Shown here piece by piece: positions 17,751 through 27,908 of a DNA stretch of 64,000 nucleotides. A program made the position numbers and the translations under genes. Under the pieces are notes generated by a model. The model was not told where the DNA came from, did no database searches, and was given only the letters and a program-made list of their open reading frames with translations. Numbering within the stretch: position 1 is the first letter of the stretch; every line of letters begins with the position of its first letter. This stretch comes from CAWAVN01 sp963844315 (GTDB lineage Bacteria; Planctomycetota; Planctomycetia; Planctomycetales; Planctomycetaceae), in contig CAWJOC010000001.1 of NCBI GenBank assembly GCA_963844315.1, positions 62,001 to 126,000 of the forward strand, written 5' to 3'.

Positions 17751-17837
17751 CAGTCAGCAATCAGCTTTCAGCGGTCAGAGTGAGAGGTCGTGTTACCAAG
17801 ATTCTTAATCTTACTCTTATTCTTACTCTTAATCCTC
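17751..17837. repeat. Degenerate heptamer (NNNTCAG) and hexamer (NTCTTA) tandem repeats
   Basis: 17751-17778 reads CAGTCAG, CAATCAG, CTTTCAG, CGGTCAG: four heptamers sharing TCAG. 17802-17831 reads TTCTTA, ATCTTA, CTCTTA, TTCTTA, CTCTTA: five hexamers sharing TCTTA or CTTA. They fill the gap between the MMPL gene start and the phosphatase gene end. This is the same style as the heptamers at 276-619 and 45428-46166. Confidence 0.7.
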
Positions 17838-17858
17838 TTCGCCGTTGTCACAAACGGA

Positions 17859-18709
17859 TCATTTCCACTCGTCCGTTACTTCCTTCAAAGGAGACAACAT
17901 CGCCTTCGCCTGACACTGCGCTTCCAGGGAATCTTCCGGCGTCCGCAGCACGCCCCACCGGCTGGCTTGCCAGAGTGTGTTCGCCCTGACATCCAAGGCG
18001 GAAAGCCAGCCATAACCCTGGCAATAGGTATCGATGCATTTGAGATACCCCAAATCCAGAATTTCCCCGGTTTTTTGCTCGGTATGCCCCACGACCGCCG
18101 TCTTGCCCGAACAATGCGGCGCGGATAAGGCGGCTCCAAGACAGCCCAGCGGAGGAGATAAACCGGCTGCTCCGGCAGGGGCAAATCGGGATCGTAATTG
18201 GCGTGGGTGAAGAAAAACTCGTTCGTCTCATGCCAGGCTTTCGCCCGGCGGATGAACTCGACATGTTCCGGGGAAATCGCGTCCATGCCGCCCAGATAAC
18301 GGTAGGAGTTGAGCGTATAAATTCCGCCCGAATCCAGCCATTGCGGAATCAGTTTCGGGTTCTCTAAAGCCCCAAGCAGCATCTCCTCATGGTTTCCCAG
18401 GATCGTCACCAACCGGCATTCCCGCTCCAAAGCCATCAGCCGGTCGATCACGGCCTTGGTGTCCCGCCCGCCATCAATAAAATCCCCCAGCACAACCACC
18501 TGATCCGAAGCCGCGGGCTGGATGGCTTCCAATAATGCCTCAAGTGCATGAATGCACCCATGTATGTCGCCAATGGCAATAAGACGGTTGATCGGTAAGG
18601 AAGGGTTTCCATCAGATGCATTGCGCGGCAATGGGGATGTTCCTGAGATTTGAAAGTGGGATTTGTGAGAGGGTTGACGGCGACAATTCCGGCTAGATTC
18701 CCTGCCCAT
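17859..18709 (-). CDS. Metallophosphoesterase (PPP/ApaH-like), frame break near 18105
   Basis: About 283 aa. Calcineurin-like phosphatase of the PPP/bis-nucleosyl-tetraphosphatase group. Motifs: GDIHGCIHALE, VVLGDFIDGGRDT, LGNHEEMLLG and a C-terminal VVGHTEQ. Together they supply the Asp, His and Asn ligands of the two-metal site. The frame is lost after PPYPRR and regained at HCSGKTAVVGHTEQ. ATG 18709 overlaps the stop of the SGNH gene by 17 bases, but the first about 40 residues look unlike the family. The true start may be an internal codon just before INRLIAIGDIHG. Cytoplasmic; substrate (protein, Ap4A or other) unknown. Confidence 0.8.
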
Positions 18710-19331
18710 AAATGATGGAGTCCAGGCTTTGAAAATCGTGGGACAAGAATACGTGCTTCAATCCTCGGACAATCTTTGCCCCGCCAATTTCCGATGGCTC
18801 GATGGGGGAATACTGCGAATAGTCCTTGGATTCCGTGCAGATGATGCGAAGATCCAGCACGGGAACGCCCCGGCGAATACTCTCGGCGAGAATTACATCA
18901 TTGTAGAGCGAAAGGAGCAAAGTTTCCTGAAAGCTAATGTCTTGAATCGCATCATAAACCGTGCACGTCACCGTGGGGAGCTTTCTCGCAAGGACCGCTT
19001 GCAGCATCTCTTGATAGGCTCTGCGAAACTGGTTGCGAACGTCGTGGATTTCCGCCAGCATTTCCGTGGGCGTGTTGTCCGATTCTCTCACCACGTAGCT
19101 GTTTTCAAGGACATCATTGCCGCCAACGCTCACGGCAAGATGTGTGGCATCCGGCGGCAAGCGTTCCAATTGATTCGGGACCTGGGACGTAATCGAACCG
19201 TCACAAGCCAACAGCGTCACCCGCCAATTTTTGGGAAACCAGGCTCTGGCCTGCTCCACCAACGCAGGACAACCCGGCACATAACGTCCGTTGTCAAAAA
19301 TCGAATCGCCCAGCAAAACCAAATGCGGCAT
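18693..19331 (-). CDS. SGNH/GDSL-family hydrolase
   Basis: 212 aa. Serine esterase or lipase fold: block I LVLLGDSIFDNG (catalytic Ser), block III VSVGGNDVLE (Gly and Asn of the oxyanion hole) and block V YSPIEPSEIGGAKI. The usual catalytic Asp-x-x-His of block V is not in its standard form, so activity needs care. There is no signal peptide, so it is probably cytoplasmic. It sits between a DHOD-like gene and a phosphatase on the same strand, with a 17-bp overlap to the latter, suggesting one transcript. Confidence 0.75.
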   Translation of the reverse strand: MPHLVLLGDSIFDNGRYVPGCPALVEQARAWFPKNWRVTLLACDGSITSQVPNQLERLPPDATHLAVSVGGNDVLENSYVVRESDNTPTEMLAEIHDVRNQFRRAYQEMLQAVLARKLPTVTCTVYDAIQDISFQETLLLSLYNDVILAESIRRGVPVLDLRIICTESKDYSQYSPIEPSEIGGAKIVRGLKHVFLSHDFQSLDSIIYGQGI

Positions 19332-19375
19332 GATCTATAGCTCCATCAACGCGGCTGATTTCTGAATGTGGTTCA

Positions 19376-20644
19376 TCATTCGGCCAGTTCCAACCGTTTG
19401 TTGATGATGTCCTTGAATCGAATCGGCTCCTTCATCAAACCCAAACGCCCGGCGATGTCGTGCATCCAGACAATCAGCCCCGTTTCGGGATGGAAATACA
19501 ATTCGTGAAGCGCCCTGGCCGTGCGGCGTGCTTTGGGTCATGCGGTATTGGTCGTTTGGCAATTGGAAGAACGTGTGCAGTTGAAAGCTGCTCGCTCCGC
19601 AGAGGGCGTATTCCAGGCCATTTGCCCAGTGATGATGTTTCCCGTCGCGGACCATTCGAGTGGCTTGGTCTCCGGGTGGCTCGCGAGTTCCTCTTGAAAC
19701 GCCGCCAGGACGCGGAGGTTTCGGTCGCTGAGATCCGGCCCGCCATAGGCGATGCCTTTGTGGCCTTCAAACTCGCGCTCAGGATCAAACAGCCGGTTGC
19801 CGTGGATAAAAAAGTCAGGCTGGTCGGGTCCGGCTTGATGGATCGCCCTCAGCATCTCCAGTTGGAACTCATCCTCGAAGAGCGCATTGAATAGTTTCAG
19901 CCCCACCGTGACAGGGCCGGCGAAGCGCATCAACTTCGGCACGGTCTTTAACCAGGAGAGAATCTGGGCCTGCTCGTTCGCCTTGTCGCTCCCGGCGAGC
20001 GTGGGGCTGAAATCCTTTTCCAAAGGCATCGGCGGGTTGGATGTGCCCGCGAGTTTCCAAGCCTCCAAAAGTTTGGGCACGGTGTAATCGTACTCCGCGG
20101 TCTTCCAGGCGGGTTCGTTTGCGGTGGGCAAGTGGAATTTGCAGGAAGGCACAATCAGCGTGCCCGTGCCATTCGCGAGTTCTTGCGATTGCTTGATGAG
20201 TTCCAAGTAATCCTCGAAGGATTGCCACCAGCCCCGGCCTTTCCAACTGACCGTCCAGCCGGTGTCTCCCGATTGGCCGGTGATTTTCTCCACGACCATC
20301 TTGGCTTCGGGAATGGCCCAAGCCTTCATGGTTTGCGTTCCGCTTTCATCCTGGGCAATCACGGTTTTGAGGATGATAAACCCCAATCCCGCCGCCACAT
20401 CATCCGCGACTTGATGGGCCATCATCGAAAGTTGCCCCGACGCCTTGCCCCACGGATTCTTGATGGGCCTGCCCGCGTAGGTGCTGCCCACGTCAATCTC
20501 ATACTCCGAGAGCAGATAGTCTTCCAAGTTGTCGGGCAAACCGTGCTCCGCGAATCCGTGATAATCCGCTTCCACGCGGTTTCGCAATTCGCTGGCCACA
20601 CAAGGCAACTCCCGCAGCACAAATTGATAAGGCGGCAACGGCAT
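19376..20644 (-). CDS. Dihydroorotate dehydrogenase-like TIM-barrel protein, two frame breaks
   Basis: About 423 aa once joined. The start MPLPPYQFVLRELPCV is followed by YAGRPIKNPWGKASGQLS and GLGFIILKTVIAQDESG, patterns seen at the first strands of FMN-linked DHOD-type barrels. Later FIHGNRLFD and YGGPDLSDRNLRVL resemble the N-x-x and GGxSG phosphate-binding ends. Breaks lie near 19625 and 19525; the C-terminal frame ends LHELYFHPETGLIVWMHDI...IINKRLELAE. It is not pyrD in sequence detail and sits with SGNH and phosphatase genes, so the substrate is unknown. The homology is remote and the call is tentative. Confidence 0.45.
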
Positions 20645-21215
20645 CAGGGATCTCTCGTTGAATCAGAATTGACAAAGGGTGACCGGGGTCGAGCGAAGCG
20701 AGCCCCCGGAATTGTCTGTGGGGTCGCTTCGCTCCACCACAGCCACCCCGCGGTCTTGGTTCTCTGTGTTCTCTGTGGCTAAAACTTTTTCAGGTGTTTT
20801 CTTACCGCCCGAAGATTCGCGCTGTTGGCTTTCATCGTAACCGAACGCCTTTCATCCTGCCCGTGGTGCTGGATGTTTCCAAAAGTCCGCTTCCGATTGT
20901 GCCGGTCTTGACGAATCCCTGGCATGAGAAAATCTCCCGCATTTTACGAAATCCCACCCCAAGAGGCGTTCAATCCGCAAGCTGGGGAAGCCTTGGCGGT
21001 TTTGCCATGAGAACGTGGGATTCAAAGTTTGACGACCGAAAAAACGTGGCTTATAGTCAACTGTGCCAACGTGATTGGTTGCGTCTGGGCAACCTGCCAA
21101 GGCATCACATCAACGCACATTCAACAAGACGTGGCCAGTCCGCCTCCCAGACATCACCCATGCTCTACTTCCGAGATTTTGCTGGCCGTTCGCGTTGAAC
21201 TTTGAGGGGGCTTTC
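20645..21215. other. Divergent intergenic region, 571 bp, with GCGAAGCGA-type repeat
   Basis: About 20684-20755 holds ACCGGGGTCGAGCGAAGCGAG, an inverted GGTCGCTTCGCTCCACCACAG and GCCACCCCG, forming overlapping hairpins. 20761-20780 has a 9-base tandem TTCTCTGTG. The remainder (20790-21200) contains only short unlikely reading frames. GAGGGGG at 21204-21210 is the ribosome site for the S41 protease. Confidence 0.5.
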
Positions 21216-22853
21216 ATGAAATTGACAACCACGATGAAACGTGCCGCGGGGACGCTGCTCTTGCTCGTTTGCTATGCGGCTCCGCTGCTCTATCCCGGTT
21301 CCGCTTTCGCGGAAGAACTCTCCCCGGAGGTCCGGGCGGCGATTGTCTCCGGGGCTGATTTGGAACGCTCGGAAAAATGGCTGGATGCCATCGAACACTA
21401 CGAAAAAGCGCTCAAAGGCTGGCCGGAAAACACCTCGCTGCAATACGGACTTAGGCGGTCCAAGATTCACTTCAACATCGAACGCCGCTACGCCGATGGC
21501 AGCTTTGAAACCCAACTTTTGCGGATGACGAAGACGGCGGCGCTCGACCGCTACGAACGCCTCCTGGCCCAGATTCAAGCCAACTATGTCGAGCCGGTGA
21601 GTTCGACTTCGTTCGTCGCCCACGGGACCGAAAGCTTTTATCTGGCCTTAAACAATCCCGAGTTTATCGACCGGCATTTGCGAAGCGTCGCACCCGACCG
21701 CGTGCGCAAGTTGCGGGTGACGCTTAGGGATAACTATTGGAACAAGCCCGTCAGCGACCGCACCGGGGCCAGAAACGTCATCAGCGAAGTCTGCGATTTG
21801 GCTTGGAATGAAATCCGCTTAAGTAGCAGCCCGATCATCATGGAGTACCTGTTCGGCGGCTGCAACGCCTTGGACGATTACAGCAACTACCTCACCCCGG
21901 ACCGGCTCAACGATCTCTACGGAAACATCGAAGGCGAGTTCGTGGGCCTGGGAATTGAAATGAAAGGCGAAGCCGGCAAAGGTATGCTCCTGGTCAACGT
22001 GTTGCCCGACAGCCCGGCGGAAGAAGGCGGACTCCGGAGTGGCGATTACGTCGTGGCCATTGAAAGCCAGGACTGCCGCGACATGACCACCGACGAAGCC
22101 GCCAAGCTGCTTCGCGGACCTTCGGGAACTTACGTCAACATCGAGATCCAAAGCGCGGGCCAATACGAATCCCGCACCGGGCGGTTTCCCCGCCGGGCCG
22201 TGCATGTGAAGAGTATTCCCGTGGCAAAGATCATCGACCAGAGCACCGGCGTGGGCTACATCCAGATGACGGGCTTTCAAAAATCCACCGCCGCCGAGAT
22301 GGATGCCGCGCTCGCGCAACTTCAGGCTCAAGGCATGAAGTCCTTGATCTGGGACGTGCGCGGAAACCCCGGCGGACTTTTGACCGCCGCGGTGGAAGTG
22401 CTGGACCGCTTCGTGGCGAGTGGGGTTTTGGTTTCGACCAAGGGCCGGATTCAAGATCAAAACTGGAGCTACTCCGCAAAGCCCCAAGGCACGACGAACA
22501 TCCCTTTGGTGCTCCTCGTGGATGGCGACAGCGCCAGTGCCAGTGAAATCGTGGCCGGGGCCATTCTCGATCATAACCGCGGCACGGTCGTGGGACGGCA
22601 GACCTACGGCAAATGGTCGGTGCAAAGCATCTTCCCCGTGCAAGGCTCGACCGGATTACGGCTCACCACCGCCAAGTTCTATTCGCCGCGCGGAAACACC
22701 TACGGCAAAGTCGGCGTCAAGCCGCACATCGTCGTGGACCGTCCCGAAGGAGAGCACTTCGCCTTCTACGGCGGTTCCACCGAGGAAGAACTCGCCCAAG
22801 ACGCCGACATCCGCAAAGGCTTGGAAGTCCTCCAAAGACAAGCCTCGCGGTAA
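21216..22853 (+). CDS. S41-family C-terminal processing protease with PDZ domain
   Basis: 545 aa with a signal peptide (MKLTTTMKRAAGTLLLLVCYA, cleavage near SAFAEE). An N-terminal helical repeat region (about 40-90, TPR-like) is followed by a PDZ domain (about 245-330; GIEMKGEAGKGMLLVNVLPD). The tail-specific protease core (about 340-520) has catalytic Ser in DGDSASASEIVAG and Lys in TYGKWSVQ. It acts in the periplasm on protein C-termini. ATG 21216 has GAGGGGG upstream. The stop is followed at once by a repeat and then a terminator at 23041. Confidence 0.9.
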   Translation: MKLTTTMKRAAGTLLLLVCYAAPLLYPGSAFAEELSPEVRAAIVSGADLERSEKWLDAIEHYEKALKGWPENTSLQYGLRRSKIHFNIERRYADGSFETQLLRMTKTAALDRYERLLAQIQANYVEPVSSTSFVAHGTESFYLALNNPEFIDRHLRSVAPDRVRKLRVTLRDNYWNKPVSDRTGARNVISEVCDLAWNEIRLSSSPIIMEYLFGGCNALDDYSNYLTPDRLNDLYGNIEGEFVGLGIEMKGEAGKGMLLVNVLPDSPAEEGGLRSGDYVVAIESQDCRDMTTDEAAKLLRGPSGTYVNIEIQSAGQYESRTGRFPRRAVHVKSIPVAKIIDQSTGVGYIQMTGFQKSTAAEMDAALAQLQAQGMKSLIWDVRGNPGGLLTAAVEVLDRFVASGVLVSTKGRIQDQNWSYSAKPQGTTNIPLVLLVDGDSASASEIVAGAILDHNRGTVVGRQTYGKWSVQSIFPVQGSTGLRLTTAKFYSPRGNTYGKVGVKPHIVVDRPEGEHFAFYGGSTEEELAQDADIRKGLEVLQRQASR

Positions 22854-22857
22854 TAGT

Positions 22858-22983
22858 GGCTTTGTCCCCTCTCCCCTGGGGAGAGGGTTAGGGTGAGGGG
22901 GACAAGCTAAGATCGGCGTCCACTCGTCATCGATCCCCCTCATCCGACCTTCGGCCACCTTCTCCCTAGGGGAGAAGGGACAA
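22858..22983. repeat. CTCTCCCC/GGGGAGAG intergenic repeat, copy 1
   Basis: GTCCCCTCTCCCCTGGGGAG, then GGGTTAGGGTGAGGGGG, a spacer, CCCCCTCATCCG, ACCTTCGGCCACC and TTCTCCCTAGGGGAGAAGG. It starts 4 bases after the S41 stop. An inverted second copy lies at 60176-60300. This repeat type is common in many bacterial genomes. Confidence 0.8.
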
Positions 22984-23040
22984 CATCGCAGACTTTTGGA
23001 ACAATCATTAACACTTTGTCAGCGAATGGTTGAATCCTCG

Positions 23041-23079
23041 ACCGCCCGGTTACAATGGCTTGTAACCGGGCGGTTTTTT
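23041..23079 (+). terminator. Rho-independent terminator
   Basis: ACCGCCCGGTTACA pairs with TGTAACCGGGCGGT around a 6-base loop, followed by T6. It ends transcription from the S41 protease side, 34 bases before the next gene. Confidence 0.9.
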
Positions 23080-23112
23080 GCGCGGCGAGCCAAAGCAGGA
23101 TAAGGAATCAAC

Positions 23113-24006
23113 ATGGGCAGTGAGCAGCCGGAATGGATTGTTTCGGGCCGAGGCGATCCGCCTAAAAAGACCTGGGCCTTCGCCACCGATGCGGAGCTTG
23201 CGGACGTTCAATTCGCTTTGGAATCGGGCGAAACCTTGGCGGCGGATGTCTTGGGGGGCCTCTACCGTTTGGACCGCAACGGCAAAATCGCCTGCATGAC
23301 GCGGGGCTTTAAGAACCTTCGCGCTTTGGCGTACTCGGATACGGGAGAGTTCGGCGGAGCGGTCTTGGGGCCGGATCATCTTTGCCGGTTCGACCATCAA
23401 TTGCACATCCAATGGACGATGCAGCTTCCCGGAGAGATTCATGCCGTCGCGATTGATCCCTTCGGCCATTTCCTCGCCGTCGCTTTGGACAACACGCAAA
23501 CATTTGTAATTGATGAGCACAAGAAGATCCTCGGCGAGTTTCACTCGCTCCGCCCGCTCTATCACTTGCGGTTTTTCGCCCTGGACCGCGATTTGATCGG
23601 AGTGGCCAACTACGGCGTTTTGCAACGCCAGCACATCAATGGCGATGCGGTGTGGATGGAATCGCTGCTCAATTCCGTGGGCGATGTGGCCGTCACGGGC
23701 GATGGCCGGCTGTCTTATCTTGCGAGTTACAGCCACGGCCTTCAGGTGTATGACGGCGAAGGATACTCGCACGCCTCCTATGTCGTCCAAGGCTCGCCCA
23801 GCCGGGTCTCCACCAGTTTCGACGGCTCCACGATCTTCGTGGCCACGCAGGAAAATTTTCTCTACCGCCTGAACCCCAAAGGCCAACTCCTCTGGGCGGC
23901 GGAGGCTCCGGAATCCATCACCCGCTTGCACTCGGACCCGCTGGGCCAAGGGTTCATCTGCGGCTTTGAATCCGGAAGAGTGATGCGGTTCGACTGGCCG
24001 AGTTAA
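23113..24006 (+). CDS. Beta-propeller protein (WD40/PQQ-like), cytoplasmic
   Basis: 297 aa with no signal peptide. Repeating blade-like units (ADVLGGLYRLDRNGKIACM, IHAVAIDPFGHFLAVALD, STSFDGSTIFVATQENFLYRLNP) indicate a six- or seven-bladed propeller filling the whole protein. No catalytic motif is visible; a binding or scaffold role is likely. ATG 23113 follows the terminator at 23041-23079, so it has its own promoter. Function unknown. Confidence 0.65.
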   Translation: MGSEQPEWIVSGRGDPPKKTWAFATDAELADVQFALESGETLAADVLGGLYRLDRNGKIACMTRGFKNLRALAYSDTGEFGGAVLGPDHLCRFDHQLHIQWTMQLPGEIHAVAIDPFGHFLAVALDNTQTFVIDEHKKILGEFHSLRPLYHLRFFALDRDLIGVANYGVLQRQHINGDAVWMESLLNSVGDVAVTGDGRLSYLASYSHGLQVYDGEGYSHASYVVQGSPSRVSTSFDGSTIFVATQENFLYRLNPKGQLLWAAEAPESITRLHSDPLGQGFICGFESGRVMRFDWPS

Positions 24007-24044
24007 GAGAGGATGGAGGATCGAGGATCACACTTCTGGGAGAT

Positions 24045-24105
24045 GGTGGCACAGACATTCCTGGTCTGTGCGGATCAACTGCACAGACAGGAATGTCTGT
24101 GCCAC
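24045..24105. repeat. CACAGACATTCC palindromic element, copy 3
   Basis: GGTGGCACAGACATTCCTGG (from 24045) pairs with CAGGAATGTCTGTGCCACC (ending near 24106). This copy has one extra G in the left arm (CCTGGTCTG). It lies 38 bases after the beta-propeller gene stop. Confidence 0.8.
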
Positions 24106-24219
24106 CTTGTGTGAGACGTTCTGACTCTTACTCTGACTCTTGATTTTTCGTACCATGTCTTCTGCCCGGACCCTCCGTTCCGAAGGAACATCCTCCCTGC
24201 GAAAACGGCCTGCCTCCAC

Positions 24220-26447
24220 ATGATCCGCCAATCCCTCGCTTTCGCCTTGGCCTTTTGCCTGATTCCCCTGGGTCCGGTCGCGGCGGAAGAAACCCGCTGC
24301 CGGGATTTCCTTTCGCAACGACGTGATGGCGGTGCTTTCCAAGGCGGGGTGCAATCTGGGGACGTGCCACGGCAATCAAAATGGCAAAGGCGGGTTCAAA
24401 CTGTCGCTGAGGGGTCAATCTCCCGATGAGGATTTTCGCGCCCTCACGCGGGATCTGTCCGCCCGCAGGGTCAATCCGCAAGAACCAGAAGAAAGTTTGA
24501 TCCTCAGAAAGCCCACATTGGCCGTGCCCCACGAAGGCGGCAAAAGGTTCGATGCCCTGTCCCCCGAATACGCGATCTTCAAAACCTGGATTGAGCAAGG
24601 GCTGCCGGACGATCCTGACAATCTACCCAAACTCACGGAATTGAACGTCACGCCCCAGGAGCAAATCCTGTTTGAACCGCTGGAAAAACTCCAACTCCAC
24701 GCGGAAGCCGTATTCTCGGATGGCACGAAGCGGGATGTCACAAGGCTGGCCGTTTATGAACCCGCGGAGCCGATTGTGTCCGCCACGCCCGCGGGCGAAA
24801 TCCAAAAGCAAAGCCAGGGCGAGACCACCATCATCGTGCGGTTTCTGGACCGGCAAGTGCCCGTGCGGATCGCCTTTCTTCCCGCCCGCCCCGATTTCGT
24901 CTGGAACGGCCTTTCGCCCAATAACCAGGTGGACGAGTTTTTGTTCGCCAAGCTCCAAAGGCTCAGGATCAATCCCTCGCCGGTCGGCTGATGATACGGT
25001 GTTTCTCCGCAGGGCGTATTTGGATTTGCTGGGGACCATTCCCACGGCGGACGAAGCGAAAACGTTTCTCGAAAACTCCACCGCCGACAAGCGCGAGCGG
25101 CTGATTGAGGAACTCTTTAACCGCCCGGAGTTCGCGGACTTCTGGTGCGCTAAATGGTCGGACCTTTTGCGGAACGAAGAGAAAACCCTGGACCGAAAAG
25201 GCGTGGAGAATTTTCACGCTTGGATTCGGGACTCCATCGCCCAGAATAAGCCGCTGGACCAGTTCGCCAGGGAACTCATCGCCTCCAGAGGCAGCACCTA
25301 CCAGAACCCGCCCGCGAATTATTACCGGGCCATGCGGGATCCGCTCACCCGCGGCGAAACCACCGCCCAACTCTTTTTGGGCGTCAGGCTTCAATGTGCG
25401 AAATGCCATAACCATCCCTTCGACCGCTGGACCCAGGCGGATTACTACGGCTGGAGCAATCTGTTCGCCCGCGTGGATTACAAGATCATCGAAAACAAAC
25501 GCAAGGACGACAACGACAAGCACGAGTTCAAAGGCGAGCAAATCGTGCTCATCAAAGATGAGGGCGAAGTCAAGAACCCTCAAACCGGCCAGCCCGCCCC
25601 GCCGCGGTTTTTGGTGCTGGAAAAGTTTCGGACGATGCGGAAAGAGACCGGCTGGTGCAGCTTTCCGAATGGCTGACCGCCACCGATAACGAACGCTTCG
25701 CCCAGATGCAGGTCAACCGGATTTGGTTTCATCTCTTGGGCTGGGGTCTGGTTGATCCGATTGATGATTTCCCGCGACCAACCCGCCCAGCCATCCGGAA
25801 CTGCTCGAATGGCTGGCCAAGGATTTCGTGGAGCATGGTTTTGACATCCGGCACACGATCCGGGTCATTGTGCAATCGAAGACCTATCAGCTTTCGTCCA
25901 TGCCGAATGACGAAAACCGCGAAGACCAGACCGGCTCGCATGGCCATATCCGCAGGCTCTCGGCGGAGCAGATATTTGGATTCGTTAAGTCTGGTCACGG
26001 GATCGCCGGTGGCTTTCAATGGTTATCCCGAAAACATCAAAGCCAGCCAGATCGCGGGCGTCGAAGCCGAGCGATCCCGCGACCGTCTGCGCCAGCCTGG
26101 GCGATCAGTTCTTAAAGCTCTTCGGCAAACCGCCGCGATTGCAAAGCTGTGAGTGCGAACGCTCCGAAGAGACCACGCTGAATCAGGCGTTCCAACTCGT
26201 CAGCGGACCGCTCATCAACCAACTGCTCACCGCGAAAGACAACCGCCTGGGCAAGCTGATAGAACAATCACAATCCCCCGCCCATTGGGTGGAGGATCTC
26301 TATTGGTTCGCCTTGAGCCGCCCGCCGTCTCCCCGCGAAGCGGAGTTGGCCGTTCAAAATCTGGACAAGGCCTCGGACAAGCGGACGGCGCTCGAAGACC
26401 TAGCCTGGGCGCTGCTCAACTCGCACGAATTCATGCTCCGGCGATAG
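24220..26447 (+). CDS. Planctomycete c-haem protein with DUF1549 and DUF1553 domains, about six frame breaks
   Basis: About 742 aa once joined. An N-terminal signal segment (SLAFALAFCLIPLGPVAAEE) is followed by a haem-binding stretch AGCNLGTCHGNQNG, a Big-like beta domain (HAEAVFSDGTKRDVTRLAVY), DUF1549/PSCyt2 (FLRRAYLDLLGTIPTADEAK) and DUF1553/PSD1 (QVNRIWFHLLGWGLVDP). The central ALQCAKCHNHPFDRW-like motif (LQCAKCHNHPFDRW, CxxCH) is a second haem site. Breaks lie near 24305, 24987, 25629, 25775, 25978 and 26095. In each case the family sequence continues in another frame, so one intact gene is likely. These proteins are abundant in planctomycetes and exported; their role is unproven. It converges with YihY 31 bp away. 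Confidence 0.85.
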
Positions 26448-26478
26448 GCAGACAACGGAAGGATGGATCGCGGCTTTG

Positions 26479-27468
26479 TCAGGTCGGCTGGGGTTTTTGC
26501 CTTGAGGATTGGACCTCTCGGACTTCCTGCTCGGATTGGTGGTAGCTTTTTTCTTGCGTCACCAGCACCGCGCCTTCCGAGGGTGTTAAGCCGCTGCCGT
26601 AGGCCAAGGCCCATTGCTGCGTGAACTCGGCCCCCAGCAAAATGATGAGCGACGAATAATAGACCCACACCAAGATCCCCACCAAGGACGCGGCGGCGCT
26701 GCCCCAAGTGGCCCCGGCGTGGGAGTATTCCAGATACCAGGCAATTAAGGATTTTCCGATGACGAACAGCAATCCCGTTACGGCCGCTCCCACCCAAACG
26801 TCCCGCCATTGGATTTCCGCATCGGGCAGAATCTTGAACGTGGCGGCAAAGAGCAAAGTCGCCAGCCCCCACGACAGGAGGTAATTCACGACCGCCATCA
26901 AAGCGAACGTCGCACCTTCCAAGACGCCGCCTTCCAGCCAGCGGGTGAACTCATCGAGCAGCGTCGTGAGCACCAGCGAGACCAACAAGAGCAATCCGAT
27001 GACGACCAACATTCCAAACGAAAGCGCCCGCTTGACGATGAAGTTTTTCAGTCCCCCCGCGTTCGGATCCGGCTCCACGTTCCAGGCGCGATTGAGGGCG
27101 GCTTGAAGTTGGGCCAGAACGCCGCTCGCCGAAAAGACCAGAATCCCGATGCCGATGATTTTCGCCCACCACGCCTGTTTTTCCTCGCGGTCGGATTGCG
27201 CCCGCCCGGCGATGCTGGTCAAATTCGTCCCCTCGGCATTGGTTTCAGAATCGCCCTCGGCCATCGGCAGCCCCAACTGGGACTGAATCACCCGGTTGAC
27301 TGTTTCCTCCGGCCAGAATTGAAGGGCGATTGCAAACACAATCGCCAAGAGCGATGGCAGCGAGAAAATCGTGTAATACGCAATCGCCGCCCCGCTGGCC
27401 ATGCAATCATCGGCCACAAATTCCGACCCGGTTCCTTTTAAGACCCGGCCAATCCCTTTTGTGTTCAT
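26479..27468 (-). CDS. YihY/UPF0761-family inner-membrane protein
   Basis: 329 aa with about six hydrophobic segments. It opens with the family pattern DDCMASGAAIAYYTIFSLPSL and includes VFSASGVLAQLQAALNRAW, then SLVGILVWVYYSSLIILLGAEF, as in the YihY/BrkB group. Members are inner-membrane proteins of uncertain function; they were once annotated as RNase BN or as virulence factor BrkB. ATG 27468 is chosen because homology begins there; an upstream extension to 27579 lacks support. It is divergent from metH across a 440-bp gap. Confidence 0.85.
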   Translation of the reverse strand: MNTKGIGRVLKGTGSEFVADDCMASGAAIAYYTIFSLPSLLAIVFAIALQFWPEETVNRVIQSQLGLPMAEGDSETNAEGTNLTSIAGRAQSDREEKQAWWAKIIGIGILVFSASGVLAQLQAALNRAWNVEPDPNAGGLKNFIVKRALSFGMLVVIGLLLLVSLVLTTLLDEFTRWLEGGVLEGATFALMAVVNYLLSWGLATLLFAATFKILPDAEIQWRDVWVGAAVTGLLFVIGKSLIAWYLEYSHAGATWGSAAASLVGILVWVYYSSLIILLGAEFTQQWALAYGSGLTPSEGAVLVTQEKSYHQSEQEVREVQSSRQKPQPT

Positions 27469-27908
27469 TGCTGGTCCTGCCTCTTCTTGAACTGTTTTGG
27501 CTTGGATTGTTAGCAGAAAAGCAATTCGCATGCCGTGCCCAAGGAGGATGTGAGTGCAATCTCGAAACACTCTCCGCACCAGCAGCCCGCCGGGGAGTGA
27601 TCGGTCAGGAATCGGATTGGTCGTTTGGTCGCCAAATTCCGGGCTGCGGGAGCGTTTCCCGCCGAACTTTCGGGATCGGGGGAACTCTTAGGCTGTCCCT
27701 GGGGTGCGGAATCATTAAAATGCGAAATGGAGCCGAAGTTTTGCCCGATCATTGAGGAATCACCCAATGCGGAAATGGACCTGAACCCGGCCTTCGGGAA
27801 CGTTGTCCATAGGCAAAACCGGTTTCGCGGGGGCATCGCGATGCGCCTTGGTCTTTCCGTGAACTTTGATAAGGGTGCCGAACCGCGCCCAGAAGAACGA
27901 TATTCTCT
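27469..27908. other. Divergent intergenic region, 440 bp, upstream of metH
   Basis: Promoters for yihY (minus) and metH (plus) should lie here. I looked for B12, SAM and SAH riboswitch landmarks and saw none that I can support. No gene and no notable repeat. Confidence 0.4.

Noticed and set aside
27469..27908. B12 or SAM riboswitch upstream of metH
   Set aside because: I searched for the conserved cores of cobalamin and SAM/SAH aptamers and found no convincing match.
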